From: Actinobacteria bacterium OV450
GTDB lineage: Bacteria; Actinomycetota; Actinomycetes; Streptomycetales; Streptomycetaceae
DNA length: 64,000 nt
Reading direction: 5' to 3'
Assembly: GCA_001298555.1 (NCBI GenBank)
Contig: LJCW01000065.1
Location: 20,435-84,434 of the forward strand
A program made the translations under genes and the position numbers. This document shows, one piece after another, positions 34,815 to 44,078 of the stretch. Position 1 is the first letter of the stretch. Every line of letters starts with the position of its first letter. The notes under the pieces are model-generated. The model did no database searches. It worked only from the letters and a program-made list of their open reading frames with translations, and was not told the DNA's origin.

Positions 34815-35065
34815 CGGCGGGGGGGGACATCGAATACCTCATCCAGCACCTGCGGGACCGGCTGGCGCGCGAAGACATCGCCGAGCTCGGCGTACGCGTC
34901 GAGACCCGTGGGCCCGCCGCACACGTCTGGGGCAGTGTCACCAGCACGGATTGTCGCGCGGCGGTCCTGCGGATCGCCGAGGAGGAACTCGCGGGCGTCC
35001 CGTGGCACGCGGACCTTCAGGTGAGCTGTCACCAACCGCCGGACCATCCTGAGGAGCTGTCGTGA
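34811..35065 (+). CDS. Small BON-like protein
   Basis: An 84-residue protein translationally coupled at both ends (ATGA at 34811, GTGA at 35062). The pattern LIQHLRDRLAREDIAELGVRVETRG, with AAHVWGSVTSTDCRAAVLRI and LQVSCHQ strands, resembles a BON-type alpha/beta domain, which binds phospholipid or ligands. No signal peptide is present. It is probably a partner of the flanking enzymes. Confidence 0.65.
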   Translation: MTAGGDIEYLIQHLRDRLAREDIAELGVRVETRGPAAHVWGSVTSTDCRAAVLRIAEEELAGVPWHADLQVSCHQPPDHPEELS

Positions 35066-35793
35066 TCCGCGTGGCGGCCGTGGGGGACATCCATCTCGCC
35101 CCGGGGGACGAGGGCGCCCTGCGGCCCGCCTTCGACACCCTCGGGAGCTGCGCCGATCTCCTGCTGTTGGCGGGCGACCTCACCAGGCACGGCACGCCGC
35201 GAGAGGCGCAGGTGGTCGCCGGGGAGGTGGCGGGGCTGCCCGTGCCCGTGGTCGCCGTGCTCGGGAACCACGACTACCAGAGCGACCAGGAGGCGGCCGT
35301 CACCGGGGAACTGACCCGGGCCGGGGTGCACGTGCTGGAGGGGAACGGCGTACTGCTGGACGTGGACGGTTCGCGGGTCGGGGTCGCGGGGACCAAGGGG
35401 TTCGGCGGCGGCTTCGCCGGACGCTGTGCCAGCGAATTCGGCGAGCCCGAGATGAAGTCCTTCGTGCGCTACACGCGGCGGTGCGCGGACAACCTCGCGC
35501 GTTCGCTCGGTGAGCTCCGGGGAGCCGGAGGCACCGTCCTGATCGCGCTCACGCACTTCTCACCCGTGGCGGACACCCTGGCGGGTGAGCCGCTGGAGAT
35601 ATATCCCTTCCTCGGCAGTTACCTGCTGGCCGAGGCGATGGACCAGGGAGGTGCCGACCTCGCCGTCCACGGCCATGCACATATGGGCACCGAGCACGGG
35701 ATGACGGCCGGCGGGGTTCGGGTGCGCAACGTCGCGATGCCGGTCATCGACCGGGCCTTCGCCGTGTACCACCTTGGATCAGGCGCCGCATGA
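35062..35793 (+). CDS. Calcineurin-like metallophosphoesterase
   Basis: A 243-residue enzyme starting GTG 35062 with all five metallophosphoesterase motifs: GDIHLAP (residues 8-14), LLAGDLTRHG, LGNHDYQ, THFSPVAD, and HGHAHMG. The GDIH and HGHAH ligands bind a dinuclear metal centre. The substrate may be a nucleotide or phosphoester. Coupling to a nucleotidyltransferase-fold protein suggests a make-and-break pair acting on one product. Confidence 0.9.
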   Translation: MIRVAAVGDIHLAPGDEGALRPAFDTLGSCADLLLLAGDLTRHGTPREAQVVAGEVAGLPVPVVAVLGNHDYQSDQEAAVTGELTRAGVHVLEGNGVLLDVDGSRVGVAGTKGFGGGFAGRCASEFGEPEMKSFVRYTRRCADNLARSLGELRGAGGTVLIALTHFSPVADTLAGEPLEIYPFLGSYLLAEAMDQGGADLAVHGHAHMGTEHGMTAGGVRVRNVAMPVIDRAFAVYHLGSGAA

Positions 35794-36610
35794 GTCTGCG
35801 AACCGACCCGAACGGTGGCGTCGACGCTTGCGTGGCGCACCTGCGGCGCTGACGCCTGCACATCGCACGATTCCGACGCGATCACCAGCATGCCCCCGGC
35901 CCGGATCGTCGTCGCAGGCGCAATGCACGGCTCCACTGGCTGGCTCACCAGGTCCAGGCACCGACGGAGTGGCAGCAGACGAGTCCTTCAGCTCCGTTCT
36001 CCGTTCCACCCCGGCGGAGGGGGCGGAGCTCGCCACCTCCATCCGGCGCATGTTCGCCGGCGAACGCCAGGTGCCGTCACAGTCCCCGCCGAACCGCGCG
36101 CGAAGGATCCGACCGAACTCCTGCACGGATCGATGAATCGCCGGTCCACGGCCTGGCCGGTGCGGAGCAAGTCAGGAACGAATGGGGCGAGCAGGGGCGG
36201 TCCCAGCAGGTCATGACACTCTGCTAGGACACGAAGGTCTGGACGAATGACGGGCGCGAGCGCGAAGAATTCCGCAGAACGGTTGTTACCAGATCAATTG
36301 CTCCGGGTGGGTGAGCTCGGGGAAGGCTGCGCCCGGTGGTGCGCCGGAGCGCCACGCCCTCGGATGCCGCATGCGGCACGGGTGGGCGCAGAGTCGGTGA
36401 ATGTCAGGAGCACGCCCGGAAGATGTGCTTGGGGTGAGCAGGCGAGCGTGACGGAAATGTCTGTGGCTGGTAACCGACCTCGGCGCGTGCTGCGCAGAGG
36501 CGGGGGCCGGGGCGAGAGTGTGGCCCTCGGCTCACTCCGGGCCGCGAATCCGCACCCGCCGCCACCGCTCGTTCGGTCGGCAGGACACTGTTCTTGAGGG
36601 AGCATCACCC
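35794..36610. other. 817-bp spacer, no gene recognised
   Basis: Open frames here are Arg/Pro-rich with poor codon bias and no ribosome binding sites. CCGCATGCGG at 36367-36376 (approximately) is a short palindrome. The promoter of the lamin-tail gene must lie at the right end. Confidence 0.4.
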
Positions 36611-37078
36611 ATGTCATCTGCTTCTTCCTCCGTCCGTCGCATCGCCGCTGCCGTCTTGGCCGCCGGAGCGGTGGTCGGTGCCGCGGCGTTGCCGGCGGCT
36701 GCCCAGGACCGCGGCCACCAGCAGCGTCCGCGGGTGGAGATCAGCCGCGTCCAGGCCGTCAGCCCCGGGCGCGAGGACCGCTCGAACCGGTCTCTGAACG
36801 GGGAGTGGGTGGAGATCACCAACACCACCCGCAACCCGATCAACCTCCGCGGCTGGACCCTGCGCGACGACGACGGCAACCGCTACCGCTTCGACAACGT
36901 CCGCATCAACAGCCGCGCCACCATCCGCATCCACACCGGCACCGGACGCAACACCCGCACCGACCTGTTCCAGAACCGTCGCGACTACGTCTGGGACAAC
37001 CGGGCCGACACGGCCACGCTGCGCGATGACCGCGGCCGCACGATCGACACCGAGTCCTGGGGCCGTCGCCACCACTGA
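36611..37078 (+). CDS. Exported lamin-tail-domain protein
   Basis: A 155-residue protein starting ATG 36611 (GAGGGAG 9 bases upstream) with a signal peptide to about residue 32 (ALPAAAQD). The mature part is a lamin-tail domain: EWVEITNTTRNPINLRGWTLRD, FDNVRINSRATIRIHTG, and YVWDNRADTATLRDDRG. These immunoglobulin-fold domains bind surfaces or nucleic acids in exported proteins. It stands alone, followed by a strong terminator. Confidence 0.88.
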   Translation: MSSASSSVRRIAAAVLAAGAVVGAAALPAAAQDRGHQQRPRVEISRVQAVSPGREDRSNRSLNGEWVEITNTTRNPINLRGWTLRDDDGNRYRFDNVRINSRATIRIHTGTGRNTRTDLFQNRRDYVWDNRADTATLRDDRGRTIDTESWGRRHH

Positions 37079-37087
37079 CCGGTGTCA

Positions 37088-37130
37088 GGGTGTCGACGGC
37101 CGCCTGGACGGCGGGCGGCCGTCGACACCC
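37088..37130. terminator. Hairpin terminator after the lamin-tail gene
   Basis: GGGTGTCGACGGCCGCC pairs perfectly with GGCGGCCGTCGACACCC: a 17-bp stem with a 9-base loop, 10 bp after the stop. No T-tract. Confidence 0.85.
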
Positions 37131-37539
37131 ACCTGATGGCCTCACGCCGAAGGATCCACCGGCCAGGACCGGCCAGGACCGGCCAGGACCGGCCAGGACC
37201 GGCCCGGTCCTGTCCGGTGTCGGGGTCGTTCTACGTCCCCTTGTCACCGCTCACCCTGTTCATTCGGCCCGGTCACGACCTTCGCGGACGCAGCGAGGTG
37301 CGTTCGACCTGCCTGAGGCGGCAACGGTGGCCGAGGTGCCTGGGCCGGACGGGAGCAGGGGCTTGCCGGCGGTGGGCCAGGGCCGCGGGCGGGCTTGCGC
37401 GTCGTACAGGCGACTGATCGGATGTGCCGTCGACGTCTACGCCGAGGGCACCCTTCCGTGGGGTACCGGTCGGCAAGCGGTCCGGGCAGTCGTCCGACCG
37501 GACCGCCGCTCACCGGGTGCTACTGCTCGGCCAGACCGC
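37131..37539. other. Spacer with a 10-bp tandem array, no gene
   Basis: Besides the repeat at 37161-37200 the 409 bp contain no supported frame. The terminal part lies downstream of the minus-strand GNAT gene. Confidence 0.4.
37161..37200. repeat. 10-bp tandem repeat, four exact copies
   Basis: GGCCAGGACC is repeated four times exactly, with a partial copy on the left and GGCCCGGTCC on the right. The last copies can fold with GGTCCTGTCCGG downstream. The 10-bp unit equals one helical turn, so any protein bound would lie on one DNA face. Confidence 0.9.
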
Positions 37540-38430
37540 TCAGCCCGCCGGGTGGAAGTTGATGCGCTCGCGGACGACGGGGAAGCCCGCCTTGGCGAAG
37601 TTCGCGGCCATGGGGAAGTTGGCCTGGTCCGTGGCTCCGCTGATGAACTCCGCGCCCTGCTCGACGAGGAAATGGGTGCACTCCGCGAGGAGGTCGTACG
37701 CGTAGCCGCGACCGCGCTGTTCCGGGACGACCCCGATGAAGCCGATGGTGGGGCCCGAGGGGTTGTGGGCCGGGATGTGGATGCCGGCCAGGTCGCCGTC
37801 CGGTGTGCGTGCGGTCTGCCACCACTCCCGGGGGGAGGGGCACCAGCGGAAGAAGTCGAGTTCCTCCTGGGCGGCCTGGTCGAGACCGCCTTCACCGATG
37901 GCCCTGAGCGCGTGGGCGTCCAGGGTGGCGGAGTGGATGCGGCGCAGCGCGTCGAAGAACACGGCGTCGTCGGGTTCTGCGCCGAAGCGCAGGCGTCCGG
38001 GCCGCTCGGGCAGTCCTCGCCCCGGGGTCCAGCGGTACAGGAGGCGTTCCACCAGGAGTTCGTATCCCGCGGCCCGTGCGGCGGCGAAGCGGGACTCGGC
38101 GCCGGCGCGCAGGTCGCTCTGTTCCCGCCAGCCAGCGGGCAGGTTGATCTCGAGTTCGACCTTCCAGGGAGCGGAGCGCAGGAGTTGGGTCCCGGCTTCC
38201 TCTTCGCCTTCGGCCACGTCGAACCAGTTGATGTTGACGGGCTCCGAGTCGTCGGGACCGCCCCACCACGCCCCGCGTGCGACGACCCGGCCGTCGCGCA
38301 GGGCGACGCGCTTCCATTCGGGGCGGAACCGGGTACGCCGATGCCCTTCACGGGCGCCCAGCGGGTCGGGGAGTGCGTCGAAGAGATGAGCGTCGCTCGC
38401 CGAGAGCGTGCGGATGACCGGATCGGTCAT
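37540..38430 (-). CDS. GNAT-family N-acetyltransferase
   Basis: A 296-residue protein with an N-terminal half of uncertain fold and a C-terminal GNAT domain: GPTIGFIGVVPEQRGRGYAYDLLAE (acetyl-CoA loop QRGRGYA, residues about 239-246) and FPMAANFAKAGF near the end. The double-length layout resembles two-domain GNATs. Substrate unknown; monocistronic. Confidence 0.85.
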   Translation of the reverse strand: MTDPVIRTLSASDAHLFDALPDPLGAREGHRRTRFRPEWKRVALRDGRVVARGAWWGGPDDSEPVNINWFDVAEGEEEAGTQLLRSAPWKVELEINLPAGWREQSDLRAGAESRFAAARAAGYELLVERLLYRWTPGRGLPERPGRLRFGAEPDDAVFFDALRRIHSATLDAHALRAIGEGGLDQAAQEELDFFRWCPSPREWWQTARTPDGDLAGIHIPAHNPSGPTIGFIGVVPEQRGRGYAYDLLAECTHFLVEQGAEFISGATDQANFPMAANFAKAGFPVVRERINFHPAG

Positions 38431-38753
38431 GGATTCCTCCGGGATACAGGCTGCTTGGAGCGCTCCCGGTCAGAACTGACGAGCCACGCCGGGGCAGCGG
38501 AAGAGGGAGCGCTGGATAGATGTGAACTGCACGGGCTCGCCTCCTTCCGTCCGTCTCAGGGCGTGGTGCCACACGGTACGTGATCTTCCACTGGTGCGTC
38601 CATGGGTTTCCTCGCCCCGCGGGAGGGGTTCGCGGGACGATGCGGAGCGACGCTCTCAGAGCCCGGCGGGAGCAACGGGCGCATGAACGTTCCGCCATGC
38701 CCGGTCGCTTTCGCTTCGCTTTCGCTGCTGCTCCCGCCCCCCGGTCGTCGGCC
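38431..38753. other. Spacer with no gene recognised
   Basis: 323 bp upstream of the GNAT start and downstream of the DUF1801 gene. GC-rich, no frame with coding bias. Confidence 0.4.
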
Positions 38754-39218
38754 TCAGCCCACCGCCTTCTTCACGAGCGCGCTGACGAGCTGTTCGTCGG
38801 CCGCGGTCAGCTCCTTCAAGGCGAAGGTGGTCGGCCACATCGCACCGTCGTCGAGTGCCGCCTGGTCGCTGAAGCCGAGCGTCGCGTACCGCGACTTGAA
38901 CTTCTCAGCGCTCTGGAAGTGGCAGACGACCTTGCCGTCCCGGGCGTACGCGGGCATCCCATACCACAGCTTGGGCGCGAGGCCGGGAGCGGCAGCCTTG
39001 ACGATCTCGTGGATCCGCTCGGCGAGGACCCGGTCGGCGTCCGGCATCTCGGCGATCTTCGCGAGCACGTCCTGTTCCGCTGCCGCCTCCTTCTCCGCCT
39101 TCGACGCGCCGCGCCGGGCCGCCGTGTTCTTCTGCTCCTGTGCGTGCTCCTTCATAGCGGCCCGCTCTTCGGTGGTGAATCCGCTGTACTTCTCGGCGGG
39201 CGAGTTCGTGGACGACAT
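38754..39218 (-). CDS. DUF1801 (YdhG-like) protein
   Basis: A 154-residue protein with a Lys/Glu/Ala-rich charged helix (ERAAMKEHAQEQKNTAARRG) and the DUF1801 core: APGLAPKLWYGMPAYARDGKVVCHF and ATLGFSDQAALDDGAMWPTTFAL. ATG 39218 is chosen because AGAGGA lies upstream. It follows the VOC gene by 98 bp on the same strand, probably in one transcript. DUF1801 proteins have no proven function; some are iron- or stress-linked. Confidence 0.87.
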   Translation of the reverse strand: MSSTNSPAEKYSGFTTEERAAMKEHAQEQKNTAARRGASKAEKEAAAEQDVLAKIAEMPDADRVLAERIHEIVKAAAPGLAPKLWYGMPAYARDGKVVCHFQSAEKFKSRYATLGFSDQAALDDGAMWPTTFALKELTAADEQLVSALVKKAVG

Positions 39219-39316
39219 GGCGGTTTTCCTCTCGTACAAGGTGAGACAGACGGGACAGGTGTGGAGGTGCGGGAGCGCGGGGCCGGCAAGCGGCGCAGCG
39301 CGGGGTGGGAGGCGGG

Positions 39317-39955
39317 CTATGCGGCAGGCTCCCAGACGAACCCGTCCGGGTCGGTGAAGGTGCCGGCGGTGCTGCCGAGGACGATGCGGTGCGAGCCGTC
39401 GCCGTCCACGGGGACGCCGAGGTCCTTGGCCAGGGCGCTGCGCTTGTACAGGGCGAGCTTGACGGGGCTGGAGGTGCCGGGGGCGAACTCGGTGTATTTG
39501 CCGCCGAAGCTCTTGGCCACGGTCAGGCCGCGCTCGACGTAGAACTGCCTGGTGGCCTTCACGGCCTCGACGCCGAGCAGCAGGACCAGGTCGTCGATCT
39601 CTCGGGTGTCGGGGCCGGTGTCCTTCTTCGCGGAGGTCGCGATCTTCCAGATCGTCCCGTCCGGGGCCCGGACCACGCCGCTGTAGCCCCACAGCGACTT
39701 CGCGGTGGGCTTCAGGACCGTGGCGCCGGCGTCCACGGCGGAGGCGAAGAAGCCGTCGACGGTGGCCGGGTTGGACACCGTGAGTCCGAGGGTGAAGCCG
39801 CGGAATCCGGCGGATTCGGCCTCGGACACCCGCAGGCGTATGTATGTGTCCACGCCGAAGGCGGTGTAGAAGCGGTGGGCGGCCTCGGAGTCGGCGACCT
39901 CAAGGGTGACGGAGGCGAGGGACGTGGGGGCTGTGGTGGAAGCGGTGGTTGCCAT
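39317..39955 (-). CDS. VOC-family (glyoxalase-like) protein
   Basis: A 212-residue two-module VOC protein: SLASVTLEVADSEAAHRFY in the first betaalphabeta module and IDDLVLLLGVEAVKATRQFYVERGL in the second, ending FTDPDGFVWEP. The start ATG 39955 is preferred over an in-frame start 9 bases earlier. Such proteins act as dioxygenases, glyoxalases or drug-binding proteins; the metal ligands are not conserved clearly enough to decide. It is upstream of the DUF1801 gene. Confidence 0.85.
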   Translation of the reverse strand: MATTASTTAPTSLASVTLEVADSEAAHRFYTAFGVDTYIRLRVSEAESAGFRGFTLGLTVSNPATVDGFFASAVDAGATVLKPTAKSLWGYSGVVRAPDGTIWKIATSAKKDTGPDTREIDDLVLLLGVEAVKATRQFYVERGLTVAKSFGGKYTEFAPGTSSPVKLALYKRSALAKDLGVPVDGDGSHRIVLGSTAGTFTDPDGFVWEPAA

Positions 39956-40464
39956 GAACATCACGTTAGGGGCTGCACCGCGGTCGGGGCTTCTCGATTC
40001 CTGACCGGTCTCGCAACCTGCTTCGCCCCGTGCGTCGGCAGCGTGAACGCCCTGGTGGCGGACGGCCGGCGATTCTGCCAGGGGCCGGCCCCATGAGGAG
40101 CTTCGCGGCCCGGGGCCGGCGGTCCCTCACGCGCGCCGGCAGCACGGCCGCCCACACGCGGCTCTCGAACGGCAGGGTGGTGTCGTCGACGAGCCCGATG
40201 AGCAGATCGGCGCCCTCGTCCCGGTGCCGGTCCAGGACCACGCCCCAGGCGGCCACGACCGGTAGCCGCCCAGTTTCTCGATGAACGAAGGCGCCGGCTG
40301 TCGGGCCTGTCGCTCGGTACTTGGCACAGCGGCCCTTCGACGCGCTGCCGGCCCTGCCGGCCCAGCGGTCTCCAGCGACTCACCCGACCCCGGCTCACGG
40401 GCATCCGGTGGGCATACGTATGATCTTCGCTTTCTCCCCCCGAGCGAAGGTCGGACAATCAGCG
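39956..40464. other. 509-bp spacer with a decayed minus-strand frame
   Basis: On the minus strand, about 40090-40260 encodes AAWGVVLDRHRDEGADLL and ESRVWAAVLPARVRDRRPRAA, preceded in another frame by APSFIEKLGGYRSW. This looks like a broken gene fragment of unknown family. The right end has a TATGAT at about 40418, a good -10 for the exported-protein gene at 40465. Confidence 0.35.
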
Positions 40465-41865
40465 ATGCCACCCCGTAAACCCGCTGGCAGGTACGCCAGT
40501 TGGATCGCCGCCGCCCTCGCGGTGGTCCTCTCGGTCCCGGTCCTCGGTTCCCCCGCTCATGCGGCCCCCGGAGATCCGGCGACCGCGTCGTTCTTCAACC
40601 TCAAGTCCGGCCCCGACCTGAGCGGCCAGGTGGCCGATCTGAAAGCGGCTCTACCCACGGAGGGCGTGCAGGACTTGCTCGACCAGGGCAACCGGGTAGC
40701 GAAGACGGACGCGTCCTGCACCACCGACCCGTTCGGCTCCGGCGACGACGGCAAGGTGCTGGCGCCCGCCCAAAAGCTCTGCTGGGACTCCGGTGACTCC
40801 GCCACCGAGGAATGGATACCCCAGGGCGTCACCGGCGTCTCGGACGCCCAGACCGACGAGCTGTGGGGCTCCCGGAAGCCACTGGTCACCGCCTGGTACG
40901 ACAAGGTCGGCAGTAAGGGCGTGCGGCTGTCGTTCCTCGACCCGAAGACCGCGATACCGGGCGACCCCGACGGCCGGCGGTACCGTCACGTCCTGCTGGT
41001 GGAGCCGTACTACAACAGCTACAACCACGTCTCCTACAAGGCGATCGACGTCCACGCGGGCGGCATCGCCTGGTACAAGTACTACCTCTACGTCGCAGAC
41101 ACCATGAACGGCCTGCGGGTCTTCGACATGCGTTCCATCCTGGACCTGAACCCCGACCAGAACGCATCGGTGGACGACACCACACTGGACGGCCTGAAGA
41201 GCAACGTCCGTGACGAAACCCAGATCGGCCGGCAGAGCAACGTCTACTACAGCTACACGTACCGGTACGTGATGCCCCAGGTGGCCTCGTACAAGTTCGT
41301 CAGCGCCCAGGGCAATTCCTCCGCAGGCACCTGCGTGGCGACGGGAGCTCCGAAGGCCTCCTACATCTCCGTCGACCGCAGCGACACCGCCGCTCCGGCT
41401 ATGATCATGGGTGAGTACTGTGACTCCGACGACACGCACCCCGAGAAGGGCCGGGTCGGCGCACTGCCGATCGACGACGCCACCGGCCTCCTGAAGTCGA
41501 CCAACGGCGTGGTCAGCGCGACGGGGGCGTTCTACCTGCCCCGCGACCTGACCCAGGGCGCGGCACGTTACGGCGGCATGTACTACTTCAACCGCAGCTG
41601 GACCACGCACAGCGGCAGCCTGCGCCGGGCGACCGTCTCGGGCGGGCGTCTGGTGGACTACGGCGCCAACATCACCAACGCGGTCGGTCCCGAGGACCTG
41701 TCCTTCGAGCACGGGCAGAGTGTCCCGGGCGGCGGTACGCAGTACCTGTGGTCGCTGACCGAACACCGCATGGACCCCACGGACCCGACGTGCACGGACA
41801 CCGGCTCCCCATGCGGCCGGGTGATCTACGCACACCGGGTGACCGACGTCCTCGCCCGGCCCTAG
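40465..41865 (+). CDS. Exported protein with repeated YY/DY-rich segments
   Basis: A 466-residue protein starting ATG 40465, with a signal peptide to about residue 33 (SPAHA-A). The mature part has many Tyr and Asp (RYRHVLLVEPYYNSYNHVSYK, DLNPDQNASVDDTTLDGLKS) and DVHAGGIAWYKYYLYVADT, and looks like a beta-propeller or lectin-like secreted protein. It resembles the secreted proteins of unknown function common in Streptomyces. A -10 TATGAT sits about 45 bases upstream of the start, giving a short leader. Two Cys pairs are present. Confidence 0.78.
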   Translation: MPPRKPAGRYASWIAAALAVVLSVPVLGSPAHAAPGDPATASFFNLKSGPDLSGQVADLKAALPTEGVQDLLDQGNRVAKTDASCTTDPFGSGDDGKVLAPAQKLCWDSGDSATEEWIPQGVTGVSDAQTDELWGSRKPLVTAWYDKVGSKGVRLSFLDPKTAIPGDPDGRRYRHVLLVEPYYNSYNHVSYKAIDVHAGGIAWYKYYLYVADTMNGLRVFDMRSILDLNPDQNASVDDTTLDGLKSNVRDETQIGRQSNVYYSYTYRYVMPQVASYKFVSAQGNSSAGTCVATGAPKASYISVDRSDTAAPAMIMGEYCDSDDTHPEKGRVGALPIDDATGLLKSTNGVVSATGAFYLPRDLTQGAARYGGMYYFNRSWTTHSGSLRRATVSGGRLVDYGANITNAVGPEDLSFEHGQSVPGGGTQYLWSLTEHRMDPTDPTCTDTGSPCGRVIYAHRVTDVLARP

Positions 41866-41881
41866 GGTCGCGCCTCACCCC

Positions 41882-41915
41882 TGCCGGGGCCGCCGCCATG
41901 TGGGTGGCCCCGGCA
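41882..41915. terminator. Hairpin terminator after the exported protein gene
   Basis: TGCCGGGGCC and GGCCCCGGCA form a perfect 10-bp stem with a 14-base loop, 16 bp after the stop at 41865. Confidence 0.75.
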
Positions 41916-41970
41916 ACCCCCGACGAGGGCCGGGCCGTCCACTCACGCCCGCACGGGCATCGAATCCTCG

Positions 41971-42005
41971 CGTGCTGCGTGCTGCGTGCTGCGTGCTGCG
42001 TGCTG
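41971..42005. repeat. 7-bp tandem repeat, five exact copies
   Basis: CGTGCTG is repeated five times in tandem, followed by CGGTCGC. It lies in the non-coding 283 bp between the exported-protein gene and the convergent ArsR-like regulator. Confidence 0.9.
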
Positions 42006-42148
42006 CGGTCGCGGCGACACCGAACGAACAGCCTCGTCACGGCCCCGCCGGCCCTTCGCCGACCGCGGCTACGACTTCGACGAACACCGGCCGCTGGGTC
42101 GTCGAGCATGCTGAACCGATCGGTCGGGCTCGCCTTCGTGGGTTGCGG

Positions 42149-43006
42149 TTAGGGCGCCGTCGGTGTTTCTGGTTGGGCCAGGTGATAACCCAAGGGGGTT
42201 GCGACGTGTTCGACCGCCTGGCCCCTGCGCAGGGTTCGGATCAGGCCGGCACGCCGTAGCACCGCGGCGTGCCGGCTTGCGGCCGCGTTCGACACGCCGA
42301 GCAGTGATGCCAGTTGGCGGCCGGTCACTCCACCGGACGTGACGATGCACCTCAGCGCTGCCGCTCTGCCGACGCCCAGCAGGGAACGGAGCGCCGCTTC
42401 TTGGCCCGGGTCGGTCCGTGGAGCGGGTCCCGCGGGGATCCGGATGGTCAGGTGCTCGCCGGCCGGCTCGGCCAGGGTGACCCGTGGGCTGAGTGCGACT
42501 GCCTGGACCTGAAGCAAGCGCTCGTCCAGTTCGAGGTCCGCGTCGAAGGAGGTCGGCAGTTCCAGAACACCCCGCCGGAGTCGGATGCCGTGTCCGAGTT
42601 GCTGGAGCATCGCCGAGGCTCCGCCGGCGACGTACCGCTGGGACAGGCCGACGGCCCTGGCTGCGACCGCGGCCCGGATGCCCGAACTCTGTGGCTCGAC
42701 GGCGGTGCTGCGCAAGTGGTCGATGGCGTTCGCGAGAACGCTGCAGGCCCGTTCCTCGCCCTCGGCGAGCGCCTTGGTGAAGGGCGTAGGACTGCGACAA
42801 GCGAACAAGTGGGAGAGGTAGCGGCGGCTGACACCCTCAGCGAGATCCGGTGAGACGCTGCGTGCGTAGAGCTGCATCAACAGGTCCTGAGGCCGCCCCC
42901 TGCGGACGTAAGCCCTCCCGGCTGCTGTGAGTTCGGCGTCGAAGTCCGGGAGGGAACAGACTCGCACCCGGCCCAAGCCCTCGGACCCGAGATGAATCCG
43001 TATCAA
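42149..43006 (-). CDS. ArsR-like regulator with long N-terminal domain
   Basis: A 285-residue protein. The TTG at 43006 is chosen because AGGAGG lies 6 bases upstream; a much longer upstream frame has no support. The N-terminal 200 residues (LIRIHLGSEGLGRVRV onward) resemble DUF5937-like domains, and the C-terminus is an ArsR-type HTH (GVTGRQLASLLGVSNAAASRHAAVLRRAGLI, then RRGQAVEHVAT). Such proteins regulate secondary-metabolism or stress genes. The divergent gene at 43166 is an exported small protein, its likely target. Confidence 0.82.
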   Translation of the reverse strand: MIRIHLGSEGLGRVRVCSLPDFDAELTAAGRAYVRRGRPQDLLMQLYARSVSPDLAEGVSRRYLSHLFACRSPTPFTKALAEGEERACSVLANAIDHLRSTAVEPQSSGIRAAVAARAVGLSQRYVAGGASAMLQQLGHGIRLRRGVLELPTSFDADLELDERLLQVQAVALSPRVTLAEPAGEHLTIRIPAGPAPRTDPGQEAALRSLLGVGRAAALRCIVTSGGVTGRQLASLLGVSNAAASRHAAVLRRAGLIRTLRRGQAVEHVATPLGYHLAQPETPTAP

Positions 43007-43165
43007 GGTCTGCCTCCTGCGCACTTGACTTCCCCACCAGGGCTTTTGCGCGTGCATGGCGAAAGCTACCCGTGGCCGCGCACAACCGAAACACTGCGAA
43101 TGCACCACGGCGCGAAACTGCTGGGAACAAAGAGGAACCGGAAACTCTTTTCTGGAGGAAAATTC

Positions 43166-43552
43166 ATGATTCGTTCACTCCGGCGAGCTGCGGCCATGTC
43201 CATCGGGGCCGGCCTGTTGGCCGTCATGGGAACGGGGGGCACGGCCTACGCGGGTTCCACCGGAACGGTGACTCTCACTGTTCCCGGATGCGTGGGCAAG
43301 CTGCACCTGGACGGCGGGGGCTCTTCCAACTGGGCCACTGCCACGCTGCAGTCCACCGGACCCAACACGTGCTGGCTGGCGTTCTGGTCGCGCAACACCG
43401 CGACTGGCAATCCGCCGGTCTCCCAAGGCTTCAGCGTCAGCCCGTACTCGACCGGCTCCGCGGGCTCGCCGTACTACCACGACAGCACACACCAGGTCGC
43501 CATTTCCATCTCCAACGGGACCAAACAGGTCGGCAGTGCTTGGTACAACTAG
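43166..43552 (+). CDS. Small exported protein with two Cys
   Basis: A 128-residue protein starting ATG 43166 (GGAGG at 43154-43158). A Sec signal with RRAAAMSIGAGLLAVMG precedes a likely cleavage near TAYAG. The mature 98 residues are Ser/Thr/Gly-rich with two Cys (VPGCVGKL and PNTCWLAFW), probably a disulfide. It has the look of exported beta-sandwich proteins. Divergent from the ArsR-like regulator with about 160 bp between starts and followed by a perfect terminator. Confidence 0.82.
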   Translation: MIRSLRRAAAMSIGAGLLAVMGTGGTAYAGSTGTVTLTVPGCVGKLHLDGGGSSNWATATLQSTGPNTCWLAFWSRNTATGNPPVSQGFSVSPYSTGSAGSPYYHDSTHQVAISISNGTKQVGSAWYN

Positions 43553-43599
43553 ACCGTTCAGGAACTCCGGAATTCCGAGCTAGCGTTCCGGACAGTAAA

Positions 43600-43626
43600 G
43601 GCCGGCACCCGAAGCGGGTGCCGGCC
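43600..43626. terminator. Perfect hairpin terminator after the exported small protein
   Basis: GGCCGGCACCC-GAAGC-GGGTGCCGGCC: an 11-bp perfect stem with 5-base loop, 47 bp after the stop. Confidence 0.88.
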
Positions 43627-44078
43627 CCCTCACATCACCCGACAGCATCATCGCCGCCGTCCGGGGACGACTACCCCGCCCGGAGCGGGTGGTGGGGGTC
43701 AGCCCGCATCGGGGCGTCGACAACGGGGGTGTCTTCCGGGCCGGGCGGCTGGGGTCAGCGGGAGGGCAGGAGGGACGCGGGCCTGCGCTGTCGTGGCGCG
43801 CACTCTGCGTGCGAAAATGCCTTGCCCGCCCGGCACTTCACGTCGGTCCGGAGCGAGCGCGTCGATGAGCGCCGTACCGCCGCCCCGCCCACCGCTCGTA
43901 CAGCAGAACCCCGTTGTCCGCGGGCGAGCAACGTGAGAGCATCAAGCCTCAACGGTCCGTCTTCTTTCGTTTGCGCGGCGCAGCGCGCAGAGGGAAGAGC
44001 GCGGGCCATTGTCGTGTCATCTCATGTCCACGATTCTGAGCAATTCGCCACGATTTCGCGAATGATGGGTACCGTTTG
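43627..44078. other. Spacer before the AlkB-like pair
   Basis: About 450 bp with AT-richer sequence towards the right (GATTCTGAGCAATTCGCCACG). CACGATT occurs twice (about 44031 and 44049). It should carry the promoter of the oxygenase pair. No gene is supported. Confidence 0.45.
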
